This document shows positions 9,932 through 18,773 of a stretch of 64,000 nt of DNA, piece by piece. Below the pieces are notes generated by a model. The model worked only from the letters and a program-made list of their open reading frames with translations, had not been told where the DNA came from and ran no database searches. The stretch comes from Paraburkholderia caffeinilytica (lineage in GTDB: Bacteria; Pseudomonadota; Gammaproteobacteria; Burkholderiales; Burkholderiaceae). A program made the translations under genes and the position numbers. The stretch is taken from the NCBI RefSeq assembly GCF_003368325.1, contig NZ_CP031467.1, positions 1,240,001-1,304,000 of the forward strand. The letters run 5' to 3'. Within the stretch, counting starts at the first letter, position 1. Every line of letters begins with the position of its first letter.

Positions 9932-11128
9932 ATGAACTCCGTGACCGAACCCTTGGTGCGGCTTGCTGCCCGCGTCGACGCCATCCAGCCTTTCTATGTG
10001 ATGGAACTGGCCAAGGAGGCAGCGCTGCTCGAGCGCGACGGGCGCGACATCATTCATATGGGGATCGGCGAACCTGACTTCACCGCACCCGAGCCGGTCA
10101 TCGAAGCGGCCGCGAGCGCCCTGCGCCGCGGCGTCACGCAATACACCAACGCCCTTGGCCTGCACGCGCTGCGTGAAGCGATCTCGGCGCACTACGCCGA
10201 GGTCTATGGCGTCAGCATCGATCCGGCGCGGATCGTCGTCACCGCCGGCGCGTCCGCCGCGCTGCTGCTGGCTTGCGCGGCGCTGGTCGATCGCGACGAT
10301 GAAGTGCTGATGCCTGACCCGTGCTACCCGTGCAACCGCCACTTCGTGATCGCGGCGGAAGGCAAGCCGGTGATGGTGCCAAGCGGGCCGGCCGAACGCT
10401 TTCAGCTGACCGCCGCCGACGTCGAACGCCTGTGGAACGAGCACACCCGCGGCGTGCTGCTGGCGTCGCCGTCGAACCCGACGGGCACGTCGATCGAACC
10501 GGCCGAACTCGAACGCATCGTCAAGGCCGTACGGGCGCGTGGCGGCTTTACCATTGTCGACGAGATCTATCAGGGCCTGAGCTACGACGCGAAGCCCGTC
10601 TCGGCGCTCTCGTTCGGCGACGACGTCATCACCGTCAACAGCTTCTCGAAGTACTTCAACATGACTGGCTGGCGTTTGGGCTGGCTGGTGGTGCCGCCCG
10701 GCATGGTCGGCGCATTCGAAAAGCTCGCGCAGAACCTGTTCATCTGCGCGTCGGCGCTCGCGCAGCATGCGGCGCTGGCCTGCTTCGAACCGGAAACAAT
10801 CGCCATCTACGAAGCGCGCCGCCTCGAATTCAAGCGCCGCCGCGACTTCATTGCGCCGGCGCTCGAATCGCTGGGTTTCTCGGTGCCGGTCATGCCGGAC
10901 GGCGCGTTCTATGTGTACGCCGATTGCCGCACGGTCGCGCACCGGGCGGCTGGAGACAGCGCAGCGCTCACCCAAGCCATGCTGCACGACGCGGGGGTGG
11001 TGTTGGTGCCGGGCATGGACTTCGGCACGCACGCGCCGAAGGACTACATCCGGCTATCGTATGCCACCGCCCTGCCGAAGCTGGAAGAAGCGGTCGAGCG
11101 GCTGGCGAAGCTGTTCGGACGGCACTGA
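9932..11128 (+). CDS. PLP-dependent class I/II aminotransferase
   Basis: A 398-residue fold-type I aminotransferase of the aspartate/alanine aminotransferase superfamily. The PLP-binding lysine is K240 in NSFSKYFNMTGWRLGW, with a downstream RLSYA-type arginine motif for the substrate carboxylate and the conserved SPSNPTGT at about 179-186. The exact amino donor and acceptor are not set by these motifs; it resembles AlaA/AspC-like enzymes often annotated simply as 'pyridoxal phosphate-dependent aminotransferase'. It is monocistronic, 264 bases after nusB and followed by a strong terminator. Identity at superfamily level is secure. Confidence 0.9.
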   Translation: MNSVTEPLVRLAARVDAIQPFYVMELAKEAALLERDGRDIIHMGIGEPDFTAPEPVIEAAASALRRGVTQYTNALGLHALREAISAHYAEVYGVSIDPARIVVTAGASAALLLACAALVDRDDEVLMPDPCYPCNRHFVIAAEGKPVMVPSGPAERFQLTAADVERLWNEHTRGVLLASPSNPTGTSIEPAELERIVKAVRARGGFTIVDEIYQGLSYDAKPVSALSFGDDVITVNSFSKYFNMTGWRLGWLVVPPGMVGAFEKLAQNLFICASALAQHAALACFEPETIAIYEARRLEFKRRRDFIAPALESLGFSVPVMPDGAFYVYADCRTVAHRAAGDSAALTQAMLHDAGVVLVPGMDFGTHAPKDYIRLSYATALPKLEEAVERLAKLFGRH

Positions 11129-11263
11129 TCGGATAGAGGCATCAGCGCGCTCTCAGCGGCTTGAGTCCTCGAGGAGGGGGACCCGGCGAGACCGGTTGCA
11201 ACTAACACCTGTGACGCTCGCCTCACGGCCGAACGCGCCACCACGGATGTCAGCCACAAAACG

Positions 11264-11294
11264 AAAAAGGACACCGCTCGGGTGTCCTTTTTTT
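11264..11294 (+). terminator. Intrinsic terminator after the aminotransferase
   Basis: AAAGGACACC pairs with GGTGTCC(TTT) around a GCTCG loop and is followed by seven T's (11288-11294). An A-run upstream makes it usable from the opposite strand, where the convergent lytic transglycosylase gene ends at 11337. Confidence 0.9.
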
Positions 11295-11336
11295 GTACCG
11301 GCTGCTTTCTTGCCTGACGAACTGGTTACGCCAACC

Positions 11337-12512
11337 TCAGGCGCCCATTTCCGGCGCCGATGCCACGTGCTTGGTCGCATTGGAACTGGCGTCGTTCTGC
11401 TCGGACACCGGCGTCTTCACCGGCGCTGCCGAACTCAGCGGATGACCGCTATCGAGCGTCATCTGCACGCGCTTGCCGTTAGCCGCAGCAGGCGTAGCCG
11501 TGTTCGACGCCGTCAGCACCGGCGCCTGCGGCGCGTTGATCGGCACCTTGCGGCCACGCGCCACATCACGCAGACGGCCACGCTCGGCCATCACCTTGGC
11601 GCCGTAGCCGCCGTCGTCCTGCGAGGTCGAGCCGACATAGAGACGCAGACCGCCCGGCAGCGAACCGCCGCGGGCGATGCAATCCTTCAGCACCAGCGCG
11701 CCCACCTTGATGTTCGCAACCGGTTCGAGCGCGGCGCTCTGGCCGCCGAAATACTGGAATTTGTCCGAGTGAACCTTCGACATCACCTGCATCAGGCCCT
11801 GCGCGCCCACGCCGCTCTCGGCGTAGGGGTTGAAGCCCGATTCGATGGCCATCACCGACAGCAGGAGAAGCGGGTCGAGACCGACTTCACGGCCGGTGTC
11901 GAACGCTGCCTTCACGAGTTCGCCAACAGGCTCCTGAGCGACACGGTAACGCCGCGCCAGATACGACGAGACCAGATCCTGCTCACGGGTCGAGACCAGC
12001 ACGCGGTCGTCGCGCGCATCGGCCGAGACGCGCTGCGGCGGGATCAGCCGTGCCAGCGCGGAGACGCTCTGCATGGTGCGCGGATCGAGGCCGTTCAGCG
12101 CCGCCACGCCCATACCGGATGTGCCAGTGCCGTCGGAGGCGCTGTCGTAGCCGGTGTTGCTGGCGGTGACGCCATTGTTGCCATTGTTCGCACCGCTAGT
12201 GGCGTCGCTGCTGGTCGAATTCGCGGACAGCGAGTCGTCGGAGGACGCGCCGGGCGGCCCGAAAGCCGGCAGCGGGTGGCCCTGCAGCAGACGGGCGGGA
12301 CCAGCTTGCACAGCAGCGGAAATGACCGGCATCAGCTTCGCGGCAAGGGTGCCGCGCCAGGCCGGCATCAGCCACAGCGTAAGTGCCAGCACGACAGCGA
12401 TACCGCCGACGATGCTGAACAGGTGATGACTCATTCGCGTCCCGCGACGCAACGCACCACGCACAACTTGCGCAATACGCTCATCGGGACGCCACGATAA
12501 CCAGGCGTTCAT
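11337..12512 (-). CDS. Membrane-anchored lytic transglycosylase (SLT domain)
   Basis: A 391-residue peptidoglycan-cleaving enzyme. One membrane anchor at about residues 31-50 follows a basic N-terminus. A Ser/Thr/Asn/Gly-rich linker (about 88-135) leads to an SLT goose-lysozyme-like domain. The catalytic glutamate is E224 in MAIESGFNP, followed by VGAQGLMQVM; the substrate-pocket motifs are intact. The C-terminal about 70 residues are low complexity. The start at 12512 has GGGAG ahead of it; M27 (MSHH) is an alternative. The enzyme likely acts in the periplasm on glycan strands. A long, structured upstream region precedes it. Confidence 0.88.
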   Translation of the reverse strand: MNAWLSWRPDERIAQVVRGALRRGTRMSHHLFSIVGGIAVVLALTLWLMPAWRGTLAAKLMPVISAAVQAGPARLLQGHPLPAFGPPGASSDDSLSANSTSSDATSGANNGNNGVTASNTGYDSASDGTGTSGMGVAALNGLDPRTMQSVSALARLIPPQRVSADARDDRVLVSTREQDLVSSYLARRYRVAQEPVGELVKAAFDTGREVGLDPLLLLSVMAIESGFNPYAESGVGAQGLMQVMSKVHSDKFQYFGGQSAALEPVANIKVGALVLKDCIARGGSLPGGLRLYVGSTSQDDGGYGAKVMAERGRLRDVARGRKVPINAPQAPVLTASNTATPAAANGKRVQMTLDSGHPLSSAAPVKTPVSEQNDASSNATKHVASAPEMGA

Positions 12513-12628
12513 TCAGATCTCCCATGTTGCATGATCCGCGAACTCCGCCAGTTGAACAGGCGGTAACGCACATTCGCAGAGTCAAGACATCGCGCGCTCT
12601 GTCTGGTTAGGGCAGCAGCGACGTCGGG

Positions 12629-12710
12629 AAAACGGCACAGACCGTTTGTGGGGAGCCATCTTGAAAAGAGGCCCGCGGCATGCCAAAAACATGCAGGCGG
12701 AGGCTCCCAC
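12629..12710 (-). other. Structured 5' region of the lytic transglycosylase gene
   Basis: On the minus strand a stem formed by GTGGGAGCC (12710-12702) and GGCTCCCCA (12657-12649) encloses a smaller hairpin, TGCATG with CATGC around a T-run. It is followed by a second hairpin, AAACGG (12647-12642) with CCGTTT (12635-12630), ending in TTCCC. This lies between the candidate ncRNA terminator and the coding start. It may be a leader structure; no known riboswitch core was recognised. Confidence 0.35.
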
Positions 12711-12713
12711 GCG

Positions 12714-12738
12714 AAAAACCAGCGTCAACAGGCGCTGG
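12714..12738 (-). terminator. Intrinsic terminator of the candidate RNA
   Basis: On the minus strand CCAGCG and CGCTGG pair around an 8-base loop and are followed by TTTTT (12718-12714). It sits about 200 bases upstream of the lytic transglycosylase start codon, so it ends a separate RNA or attenuates that gene. Confidence 0.55.
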
Positions 12739-12851
12739 CGAGGACTTCAGTAAGACCGCCAAATACCGTGCAGGGGGTCGGTAAGCGGTGACGCGTTGCG
12801 TCTGAAGGGACCGGGGCGGCGGTAAAAAGGTTCACGCCCTGCAACCAATGT
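12714..12851 (-). ncRNA. Candidate small RNA or terminated leader
   Basis: A promoter on the minus strand (TTGACG at 12886-12881, 17 bases, TAGAAT at 12863-12858) would start RNA near 12851. About 115 bases later an intrinsic terminator (stem 12738-12733 with 12724-12719, then TTTTT) would stop it, giving roughly 138 nt. Inside, GCAGGG can pair with CCCTGC over 60 bases and CTTCAG with CTGAAG, suggesting a closed multi-branched fold. There is no ORF with an ATG. It could be an sRNA or the attenuated leader of the lytic transglycosylase. No Rfam family was recognised. Confidence 0.45.
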
Positions 12852-12857
12852 GGACGG

Positions 12858-12886
12858 ATTCTATGCAGGGTTTTATAGATCGTCAA
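12858..12886 (-). promoter_or_regulatory. Sigma-70-type promoter for the candidate RNA
   Basis: The minus strand reads TTGACG, 17 bases, TAGAAT, differing at one position from each consensus hexamer (TTGACA, TATAAT). It is the best promoter in the 605-base gap between the lytic transglycosylase and ubiD. It points toward the lytic transglycosylase. Confidence 0.6.
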
Positions 12887-13117
12887 CACTATAGATAGGC
12901 AAAAGTATAACTAATTGTAATAATGAACAGTGTTCAGTCCGTCAAGAACCGCGCGGTGCGCGCTTCTTGAGCTATCTCGATTAGTCCCTCCGAAGCCGGC
13001 CATTTGGCCAATCTACGTGCACCTGCCAACACAGGTAAAATCGACAATCGTTCTGGCACCGCAAAACCCTGCGGCGCCCTACCTTTTTGCCGCTTGCGCG
13101 GCGCTCTACCGCACCAG

Positions 13118-14686
13118 ATGAAATACAAAGACCTGCGCGATTTCGTCGGCCGCCTCGAAACGATCGGCGAACTGCGCCGCATCTCGCAAAACGTCTCGCC
13201 CGTCCTGGAAATGACCGAACTGTGCGACCGCGTACTGCGCGCCGGCGGTCCGGCGATACTGTTTGAGAGCCAGCAGCAGCACGCGTTCCCGGTCCTCGGC
13301 AATCTGTTCGGCACGCCACGCCGCGTCGCGCTCGGCATGGGGATCGACGCGCAGGCCGGCGAGGGCGACGGCGCCGCGCTGGAGTCGCTGCGCGACGTCG
13401 GCCGCCTGCTCTCGGCATTGAAGGAACCCGAGCCGCCGAAAGGACTCAAGGACGCGGGCAAGCTCTTCACACTCGCGAAGGCAGTCTGGGACATGGCGCC
13501 CAAAACTGTCAGCGCGCCGCCCTGCCAGGAAATCGTCTGGGAAGGCAACGACGTCGACCTCGGAAAGCTGCCGATTCAGACCTGCTGGCCCGGCGACGCC
13601 GGGCCGCTGATCACGTGGGGCCTGACCGTCACAAAAGGCCCGAACAAGAGCCGACAAAATCTAGGCATTTATCGCCAGCAGCTGATCGGCCGTAACAAAC
13701 TCATCATGCGATGGCTTGCGCATCGCGGCGGCGCACTCGATTTCCGCGAGTTCGCGCTGCAGAATCCAGGCAAGCCGTATCCCGTGGCCGTGGTGCTGGG
13801 CGCCGATCCGGCGACCATCCTCGGCGCAGTTACGCCAGTGCCCGACACGCTCTCCGAATACCAGTTCGCCGGACTGCTGCGCGGCGGCCGCACCGAACTC
13901 GCGAAGTGCATCACGCCGGGCGTCGACGGCTTGCAGGTACCCGCGCGCGCGGAGATCGTTCTGGAGGGCTTCATCTATCCGCAGGAAGGCACGCCCTCGC
14001 CTGCTCCCGCGGGCGCACCGCCGCGTCCGGCCAAAGGCGCGTCCGCCGCTTACGAACATGCGCTGGAAGGCCCTTATGGCGACCACACCGGCTACTACAA
14101 CGAGCAGGAGTGGTTTCCCGTCTTCACGGTCGAGCGCATCACCATGCGGCGCGACGCGATCTATCACTCCACCTACACCGGCAAACCGCCCGATGAGCCC
14201 GCCGTACTCGGCGTCGCGCTCAACGAGGTGTTCGTGCCGCTGTTGCAGAAGCAGTTCACCGAGATCACCGATTTCTATCTGCCGCCCGAAGGATGCAGCT
14301 ACCGGATGGCGATCGTGCAGATGAAGAAGAGCTACCCCGGCCACGCCAAGCGCGTGATGTTCGGCGTGTGGAGTTTCCTGCGGCAATTCATGTATACGAA
14401 GTTCATCGTCGTGGTCGACGAGGACGTGAATATCCGCGACTGGAAGGAAGTGATCTGGGCGATCACCACGCGTATCGATCCGGCGCGCGACACCGTGCTA
14501 GTCGATCGCACACCGATCGACTATCTGGATTTCGCCTCGCCGGTGGCGGGTCTCGGATCGAAGATGGGACTCGACGCGACCAACAAATGGCCCGGCGAAA
14601 CCGATCGCGAATGGGGCCGCCCGATCGAGATGGACAAGGCGGTCAAACAGCGCATCGACAGCTTGTGGAATGAGTTGGGACTGTAA
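13118..14686 (+). CDS. ubiD: UbiD-family 4-hydroxy-3-polyprenylbenzoate decarboxylase
   Basis: UbiD removes the carboxyl group of 4-hydroxy-3-polyprenylbenzoate in ubiquinone synthesis using prenylated FMN supplied by UbiX. The 522-residue protein starts [14 protein letters not shown] and carries the family's RQNLGIYR and [13 protein letters not shown] prFMN/metal-site segments, then the [14 protein letters not shown] stretch. The ATG at 13118 is the conserved start; an upstream in-frame start lies in a basic, noncoding-looking stretch. It is the first gene of a plus-strand run with a LysE-type exporter following after 125 bases. Confidence 0.93.
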   Translation: MKYKDLRDFVGRLETIGELRRISQNVSPVLEMTELCDRVLRAGGPAILFESQQQHAFPVLGNLFGTPRRVALGMGIDAQAGEGDGAALESLRDVGRLLSALKEPEPPKGLKDAGKLFTLAKAVWDMAPKTVSAPPCQEIVWEGNDVDLGKLPIQTCWPGDAGPLITWGLTVTKGPNKSRQNLGIYRQQLIGRNKLIMRWLAHRGGALDFREFALQNPGKPYPVAVVLGADPATILGAVTPVPDTLSEYQFAGLLRGGRTELAKCITPGVDGLQVPARAEIVLEGFIYPQEGTPSPAPAGAPPRPAKGASAAYEHALEGPYGDHTGYYNEQEWFPVFTVERITMRRDAIYHSTYTGKPPDEPAVLGVALNEVFVPLLQKQFTEITDFYLPPEGCSYRMAIVQMKKSYPGHAKRVMFGVWSFLRQFMYTKFIVVVDEDVNIRDWKEVIWAITTRIDPARDTVLVDRTPIDYLDFASPVAGLGSKMGLDATNKWPGETDREWGRPIEMDKAVKQRIDSLWNELGL

Positions 14687-14811
14687 ACGCAGGCCTCGAA
14701 TCACATCGCCGAATTCCGGGGTTCTGTCGGCCTCGAAGCGAGCCATTCACCCGCCGGGTCGCTCGCGCCCGAACAAGTCTGAATAGCAAAACCGATGGAG
14801 CAGTTGCGCGG

Positions 14812-15489
14812 ATGCATGCCTTTTCAATGATGTCGGATGGTTTTTTCCTGTCGTTGTCGTTGTGTCTGGATATCGGGCTCGTCAACGTCGCGATGATTTC
14901 GCTGACGCTGTCGCATGGCTTCAAACCCGGCTTCTGGTTGGGCTTGGGCTCCTGTTTCGGCGATCTGGTTTACGCGGCGCTCGCGCTCGCGGGAATGGCT
15001 GCGCTGCTGCAGTTCGAATCGGTACGCTGGGTCGTGTGGATCGGCGGCGCGGCGGTCCTGCTGTTTCTCACGTGGAAGATGGCGCGTGAAGCGCTGTTCC
15101 CGGCGTCGGCGCCGCCAGTTGCCGGCGAAGCGGATGCCAACGCGCCGCACCTTTCCGCGTGGCGCGGTTTCTTGCGCGGCGCGTTGCTGGCGATGTCGTC
15201 GCCGTCGGCGATTCTGTGGTTCGCCGCGGTCGGCGGCGCGTTGATTGCGAAAGCCGGCGCCACCAGCGTGACGACCGCGCCGGTATTCCTCGGCGGTTTC
15301 TTCCTGGGTGGTCTGTGCTGGACGATCTTTATCTGCGGACTCGGCAGCCATGGACGCAAACGCGCCGGCACCGGTTTGCTGCGCGCGTGCCATGTGTTGT
15401 CGGCGCTGCTGTTCGCCTACTTCTCGTATAGCGTGATCGTGAACGGGTATCGCGATCTGATCGTGCAGACCGCACAGGTGGCAAGCTAG
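14812..15489 (+). CDS. LysE/RhtB-family exporter
   Basis: A 225-residue membrane protein of the LysE superfamily, which exports amino acids and related metabolites. It shows about six hydrophobic segments: about 8-28, 40-65, 70-92, a hydrophilic loop at 93-118 (SAPPVAGEADANA), then 120-145, 155-180 and 190-215. The family signature appears near the N-terminus (LCLDIGLVNVAMI, then GFKPGFWLGLGSCFGDLVY). The exported substrate cannot be deduced. It converges on the dehydratase gene, with a terminator between them. Confidence 0.85.
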   Translation: MHAFSMMSDGFFLSLSLCLDIGLVNVAMISLTLSHGFKPGFWLGLGSCFGDLVYAALALAGMAALLQFESVRWVVWIGGAAVLLFLTWKMAREALFPASAPPVAGEADANAPHLSAWRGFLRGALLAMSSPSAILWFAAVGGALIAKAGATSVTTAPVFLGGFFLGGLCWTIFICGLGSHGRKRAGTGLLRACHVLSALLFAYFSYSVIVNGYRDLIVQTAQVAS

Positions 15490-15514
15490 AAAAAACGGCT
15501 CGCCTTGGCGAGCC
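15490..15514 (-). terminator. Terminator of the PLP dehydratase gene
   Basis: On the minus strand GGCTCGCC and GGCGAGCC form an 8-bp palindromic stem (two-base centre, so the real loop is wider), followed by G and six T's (15495-15490). It lies about 57 bases after the dehydratase stop. Confidence 0.75.
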
Positions 15515-15570
15515 TGGCGAGCCATCCTTCTCAAATTCACCGAGCGCCGCGCAACGCGGCGCAGAGCCTG

Positions 15571-16536
15571 TCAGGCAAGATACTGCGCCAGCTTGGCCAG
15601 ATCGACGTTGCCGCCGCTCACCACCACGCCTACGCGCTTGCCTTTCACCGGCACGATGCCGTTGAGCACGGCAGCCGCCGCGAGGCAACCCGTCGGCTCG
15701 ACCACGATCTTCATGCGCTGCGCGAAAAAACGCATGGTCTCGATCAGCTGCTCGTCGCTAACCGTTTCGATCTGCGCAACCCGCTTCTGGATGATGGCGA
15801 ACGTGTAGTCGCCGAGATGCGTGGAGGCCGCGCCGTCGGCAATCGTGCGCGGCGCGTCGATATGCACGATCTCGCCGCGCGCGAGCGATTGCTGACCGTC
15901 GTTGCCCGCTTCGGGCTCGATGCCGATGACGGTGCACGCCGGACTCAATGCCGCCGCCGACAATGCACTGCCGCCGATCAGTCCACCGCCGCCGAGACAA
16001 ACGAACAGCATGTCGAGCGGGCCGGTTTCCTCGATCAACTCCTTCACCGCCGTGCCCTGCCCGGCGATCACATGCGGATGGTCATACGGCGGAATCAGCG
16101 TCATGCCGCGCTCTTCAGCGAGCCGCCGGCCGATCTCTTCGCGACTCTCGGTGTAACGGTCGTAGCTGATCACTTCGCCGCCATAGCCCCTGGTTGCCGC
16201 GACTTTGGCGGCGGGCGCGTCGTGCGGCATGATGATCGTCGCGCGGATTCCGGCGAGGCGCGCCGATAGCGCGATAGCTTGCGCGTGATTACCCGACGAG
16301 TACGTCAACACACCCGCTTTACGTTGCTCCGCATCGAAATGCGAAATCGCGTTGTAGGCGCCGCGAAACTTGAAAGCGCCCATGCGCTGGAAATTTTCGC
16401 ACTTGAAGAACACCGACGCGCCCGTGCGTTCATCGAACGTGCTCGACGTGAGAACGGGGGTGCGGTGAGCGACGCCTTCGAGACGCGCAGCGGCGTCGAG
16501 TACGTCGTCGAAAGTGGGAGCGGGAAGCGCTTGCAT
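15571..16536 (-). CDS. Threonine/serine dehydratase-family PLP enzyme
   Basis: A 321-residue fold-type II PLP enzyme. The PLP-lysine is K56 in MGAFKFRGA, and the phosphate-binding glycine loop is CLGGGGLIGG near residue 185. The length without a C-terminal ACT regulatory domain fits catabolic threonine dehydratase or threo-3-hydroxyaspartate ammonia-lyase, which the N-terminus (FDDVLDAAARLEGVAHRTPVL) resembles. The product would be a 2-oxo acid plus ammonia. The start at 16536 is chosen because GGAG lies at the right distance; the upstream in-frame start lacks this. Confidence 0.85.
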   Translation of the reverse strand: MQALPAPTFDDVLDAAARLEGVAHRTPVLTSSTFDERTGASVFFKCENFQRMGAFKFRGAYNAISHFDAEQRKAGVLTYSSGNHAQAIALSARLAGIRATIIMPHDAPAAKVAATRGYGGEVISYDRYTESREEIGRRLAEERGMTLIPPYDHPHVIAGQGTAVKELIEETGPLDMLFVCLGGGGLIGGSALSAAALSPACTVIGIEPEAGNDGQQSLARGEIVHIDAPRTIADGAASTHLGDYTFAIIQKRVAQIETVSDEQLIETMRFFAQRMKIVVEPTGCLAAAAVLNGIVPVKGKRVGVVVSGGNVDLAKLAQYLA

Positions 16537-16693
16537 TGGCGAAACTCTCCGGAGCGGTGGCGAAACAGCCATTCTCCCAGCTTCGACAGTGCTTTGGTAA
16601 GTCGGTTGGTATGCCGCAGCGGAAACACAAACGGCGCAACCCGGCGATCAAGCCGGCGTTACGCCGTCAACATATCCCGCCCGCTTCTTGCGA

Positions 16694-16990
16694 TTAGCGG
16701 CGATAGTAGCCGTGGCCGTAGTAACCGCGGTAGTAGCCATGGTGATAATACGGACGGCCATAGCCACCGTAATACCCACCCACCACGACTGCAGGCGGCG
16801 CGTAATAGCCCGGCGCATACACCACCGGCGGAGGCGGCTCGTAATAAACCGGCGGCGGCGCGGCATAAACCGGATACGCCGGTGCGACCGGAATGCCAAT
16901 CCCGATCCCGACGGAAACGTGCGCCTCAGCAGCAGTAGCGAACCCCACGCCGAGTGCGGCAGCAACGACAAACGGAACGATCTTTTTCAC
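16694..16990 (-). CDS. Small secreted Tyr/Pro/Gly-rich protein
   Basis: A 98-residue protein starting at GTG with AGGAG nine bases upstream. Residues 1-23 form a signal peptide ending in an Ala-x-Ala site (ATAAEA). The rest is low complexity: short valine/proline repeats (PVAPAYPVYAAPPPV) followed by tyrosine/glycine/histidine-rich YYGGYG-like runs to the end. It resembles the PXPV-type small exported proteins of Burkholderia. Function is unknown; such proteins may sit in the envelope or matrix. It stands alone, with an AT-rich promoter region upstream. Confidence 0.7.
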   Translation of the reverse strand: MKKIVPFVVAAALGVGFATAAEAHVSVGIGIGIPVAPAYPVYAAPPPVYYEPPPPVVYAPGYYAPPAVVVGGYYGGYGRPYYHHGYYRGYYGHGYYRR

Positions 16991-17297
16991 TTTTATTCTC
17001 CTGGCGCGGCCCACTAAGGTCGCCGACTTTGCATGCCTTGCATGCCATGGAATCAATGTATCGAAAAAGACTCTGCATAGATGTTCGCATTTGTTGCAAA
17101 TTGCAATTGGCAGCAATAGGTCGGAATGTGCGGCGGCGCGGCGGCGCCCGGACACGCTCTGTAACGGACTGAGAACTAAGGGTTTGCCAGCGCGCCGGCG
17201 GATGCGAATCCGCCGCTTTTCAGATCCCGCGGCTTCGGCCTCTCGCCGGCCGGTAATCTTTGATTACAAATTAGCTTCAATCCTGACGGCTCAAACG

Positions 17298-17330
17298 AAA
17301 AATGCCCGATGCGATCGCACCGGGCATTTC
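17298..17330 (-). terminator. Terminator of the 53-residue gene
   Basis: AAATGCCCG and CGGGCATTT form a 9-bp stem with a 12-base loop. On the minus strand it is followed by TTTCGTTT. It lies 25 bases past the small gene's stop. Confidence 0.75.
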
Positions 17331-17353
17331 TTACCCATCAGCAGACGGTATTT

Positions 17354-17515
17354 TCAGCCCACCTTCACGTAGGCGAATTCTCGGGAGACGTTGGGCGGGA
17401 CATACGCGCCGCTGATGCGCACGCGTGGCGTCAAGCGCTTCTTCTGGTCCCACCAGCGACGGCGCTGCGAGTGCGTCAAGAACCGCAAGTGCTTTCGGTA
17501 AGAAAAAATATTCAT
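17354..17515 (-). CDS. Small basic protein of unknown function
   Basis: A 53-residue frame, MNIFSYRKHLRFL...VSREFAYVKVG, with a very strong GGAGG at ideal spacing before its ATG and an intrinsic terminator just after its stop. It is rich in arginine, lysine and tryptophan (RRRWWDQKKRL) and has no membrane segment or recognised domain. Own signals at both ends argue that it is a real gene rather than a shadow frame. I do not recognise the family and propose no function. Confidence 0.55.
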   Translation of the reverse strand: MNIFSYRKHLRFLTHSQRRRWWDQKKRLTPRVRISGAYVPPNVSREFAYVKVG

Positions 17516-17757
17516 CGTTACCTCCCGAATCTGACTGCGAGACGAAAAACCCAGAACAGCAACTGCCAAACCGGCTCATGAAGAAATTGTGAGCAGTTTT
17601 CGGACCCGCGGGGCGCGTACGACCGGATGACCGACCGCACTTGCCATATCGCGGGCGCACTGATCAGAGGAATGCCCGCTCGGGGACACCCTACTGCCGG
17701 ACGGATGCGCGATACTGCTGCTTTCCCGTTCAAGTGTCCCGTCTGGAGCAGGCAACC

Positions 17758-18696
17758 ATGTCCCAGCCCTCTCTGCCGCGCCTCGGCTTCATCGGTGCGG
17801 GACGGCTCGCGCGCTGTCTCGCGCTGAGCTTTTCCCGCGCCGGCTATCCCGTCACGGCGGTGGCGAGCCGCACGGCGGCCTCGGCCAGCCGGCTCGCCGG
17901 TCAAATCGAGCATTGCGCGGCATTCGACGATCCACAGCAGGCTGTCGACGCCGCCGACATCATCTTTTTAGCCGTTCCCGACGACAGCATCGGTACGACA
18001 GCACACACACTGCGGTTCGCGGCGGACGTGGCCAGCGGCCCATACGGCAAGGCGCTCGTGCACTGCAGCGGCGCCTCGCCGGTGGAATTGCTGGCCCCGG
18101 CGCGCGACCAGGGCGCCTCGATCGGCGGCTTTCACCCACTGTACCTCTTTAGCGGCGATCTCGCCGACATCGAGCGGATCGCCGGTTGCTCGGTGACCAT
18201 CGAGGCCGATGGCGCGCTCATGGATGCGCTGACGGCGCTGGCCGTCGCCCTGCGCTGTCATCCGCTGTCGATTCCGCCGGGCGGCCGCATGCTGTACCAC
18301 GCCGCCGCTCATTACGCCGCCAGCTTCGCGCTGTGCAGCCTCGCCGAATGCGTCGCGCTATGGCATACGCTAGGCTTTGCCGAAGACGACGCGCTGCGCG
18401 CGCTGCTGCCGATGCTCTCCGGCACCATCGAAACCGCCCGCGACAAGGGGCTGCCCAACGCGCTCGCCGGGCCCGTCTCGCGCGGCGATACCGGCGTTGT
18501 GGAAAAGCAGTTGGCGTTGCTGGAAGGCCTCGGCGGCGATCATGCCGCACTGTACGGTTTGCTGACGCGGCGCGCGGTCGGATTGGCCGAACGCCGCGCC
18601 AAACCGCCCGCTGCGATCGAGGCGATTGCCGAGGCGGTGGAAGAATCGCTCAACCGGTCGCTGAATCAGGCCGCCGCAGGTGCAAGCGTCAAGTAA
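17758..18696 (+). CDS. Rossmann-like and DUF2520 domain protein
   Basis: A 312-residue protein beginning with an NADP-binding fold (LGFIGAGRLARCLA, residues 8-21), like ketopantoate reductase or pyrroline reductase. This is followed by the helical DUF2520 domain (FHPLYLFSGD, then PPGGRMLYHAAAHYAASF). Proteins of this architecture are widespread but biochemically undefined; an oxidoreductase role is likely from the fold. The start at 17758 is preceded by GGAG; an in-frame upstream ATG would add a basic tail. The EthD-like gene follows after 77 bases and may be co-transcribed. Confidence 0.8.
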   Translation: MSQPSLPRLGFIGAGRLARCLALSFSRAGYPVTAVASRTAASASRLAGQIEHCAAFDDPQQAVDAADIIFLAVPDDSIGTTAHTLRFAADVASGPYGKALVHCSGASPVELLAPARDQGASIGGFHPLYLFSGDLADIERIAGCSVTIEADGALMDALTALAVALRCHPLSIPPGGRMLYHAAAHYAASFALCSLAECVALWHTLGFAEDDALRALLPMLSGTIETARDKGLPNALAGPVSRGDTGVVEKQLALLEGLGGDHAALYGLLTRRAVGLAERRAKPPAAIEAIAEAVEESLNRSLNQAAAGASVK

Positions 18697-18773
18697 GCCG
18701 TGATAATGTGACGTCCGGCGCCGCGCGCAATCCGCCAGCGCCGCGCTTCGGGACCAACAGACGAGAACGCACA

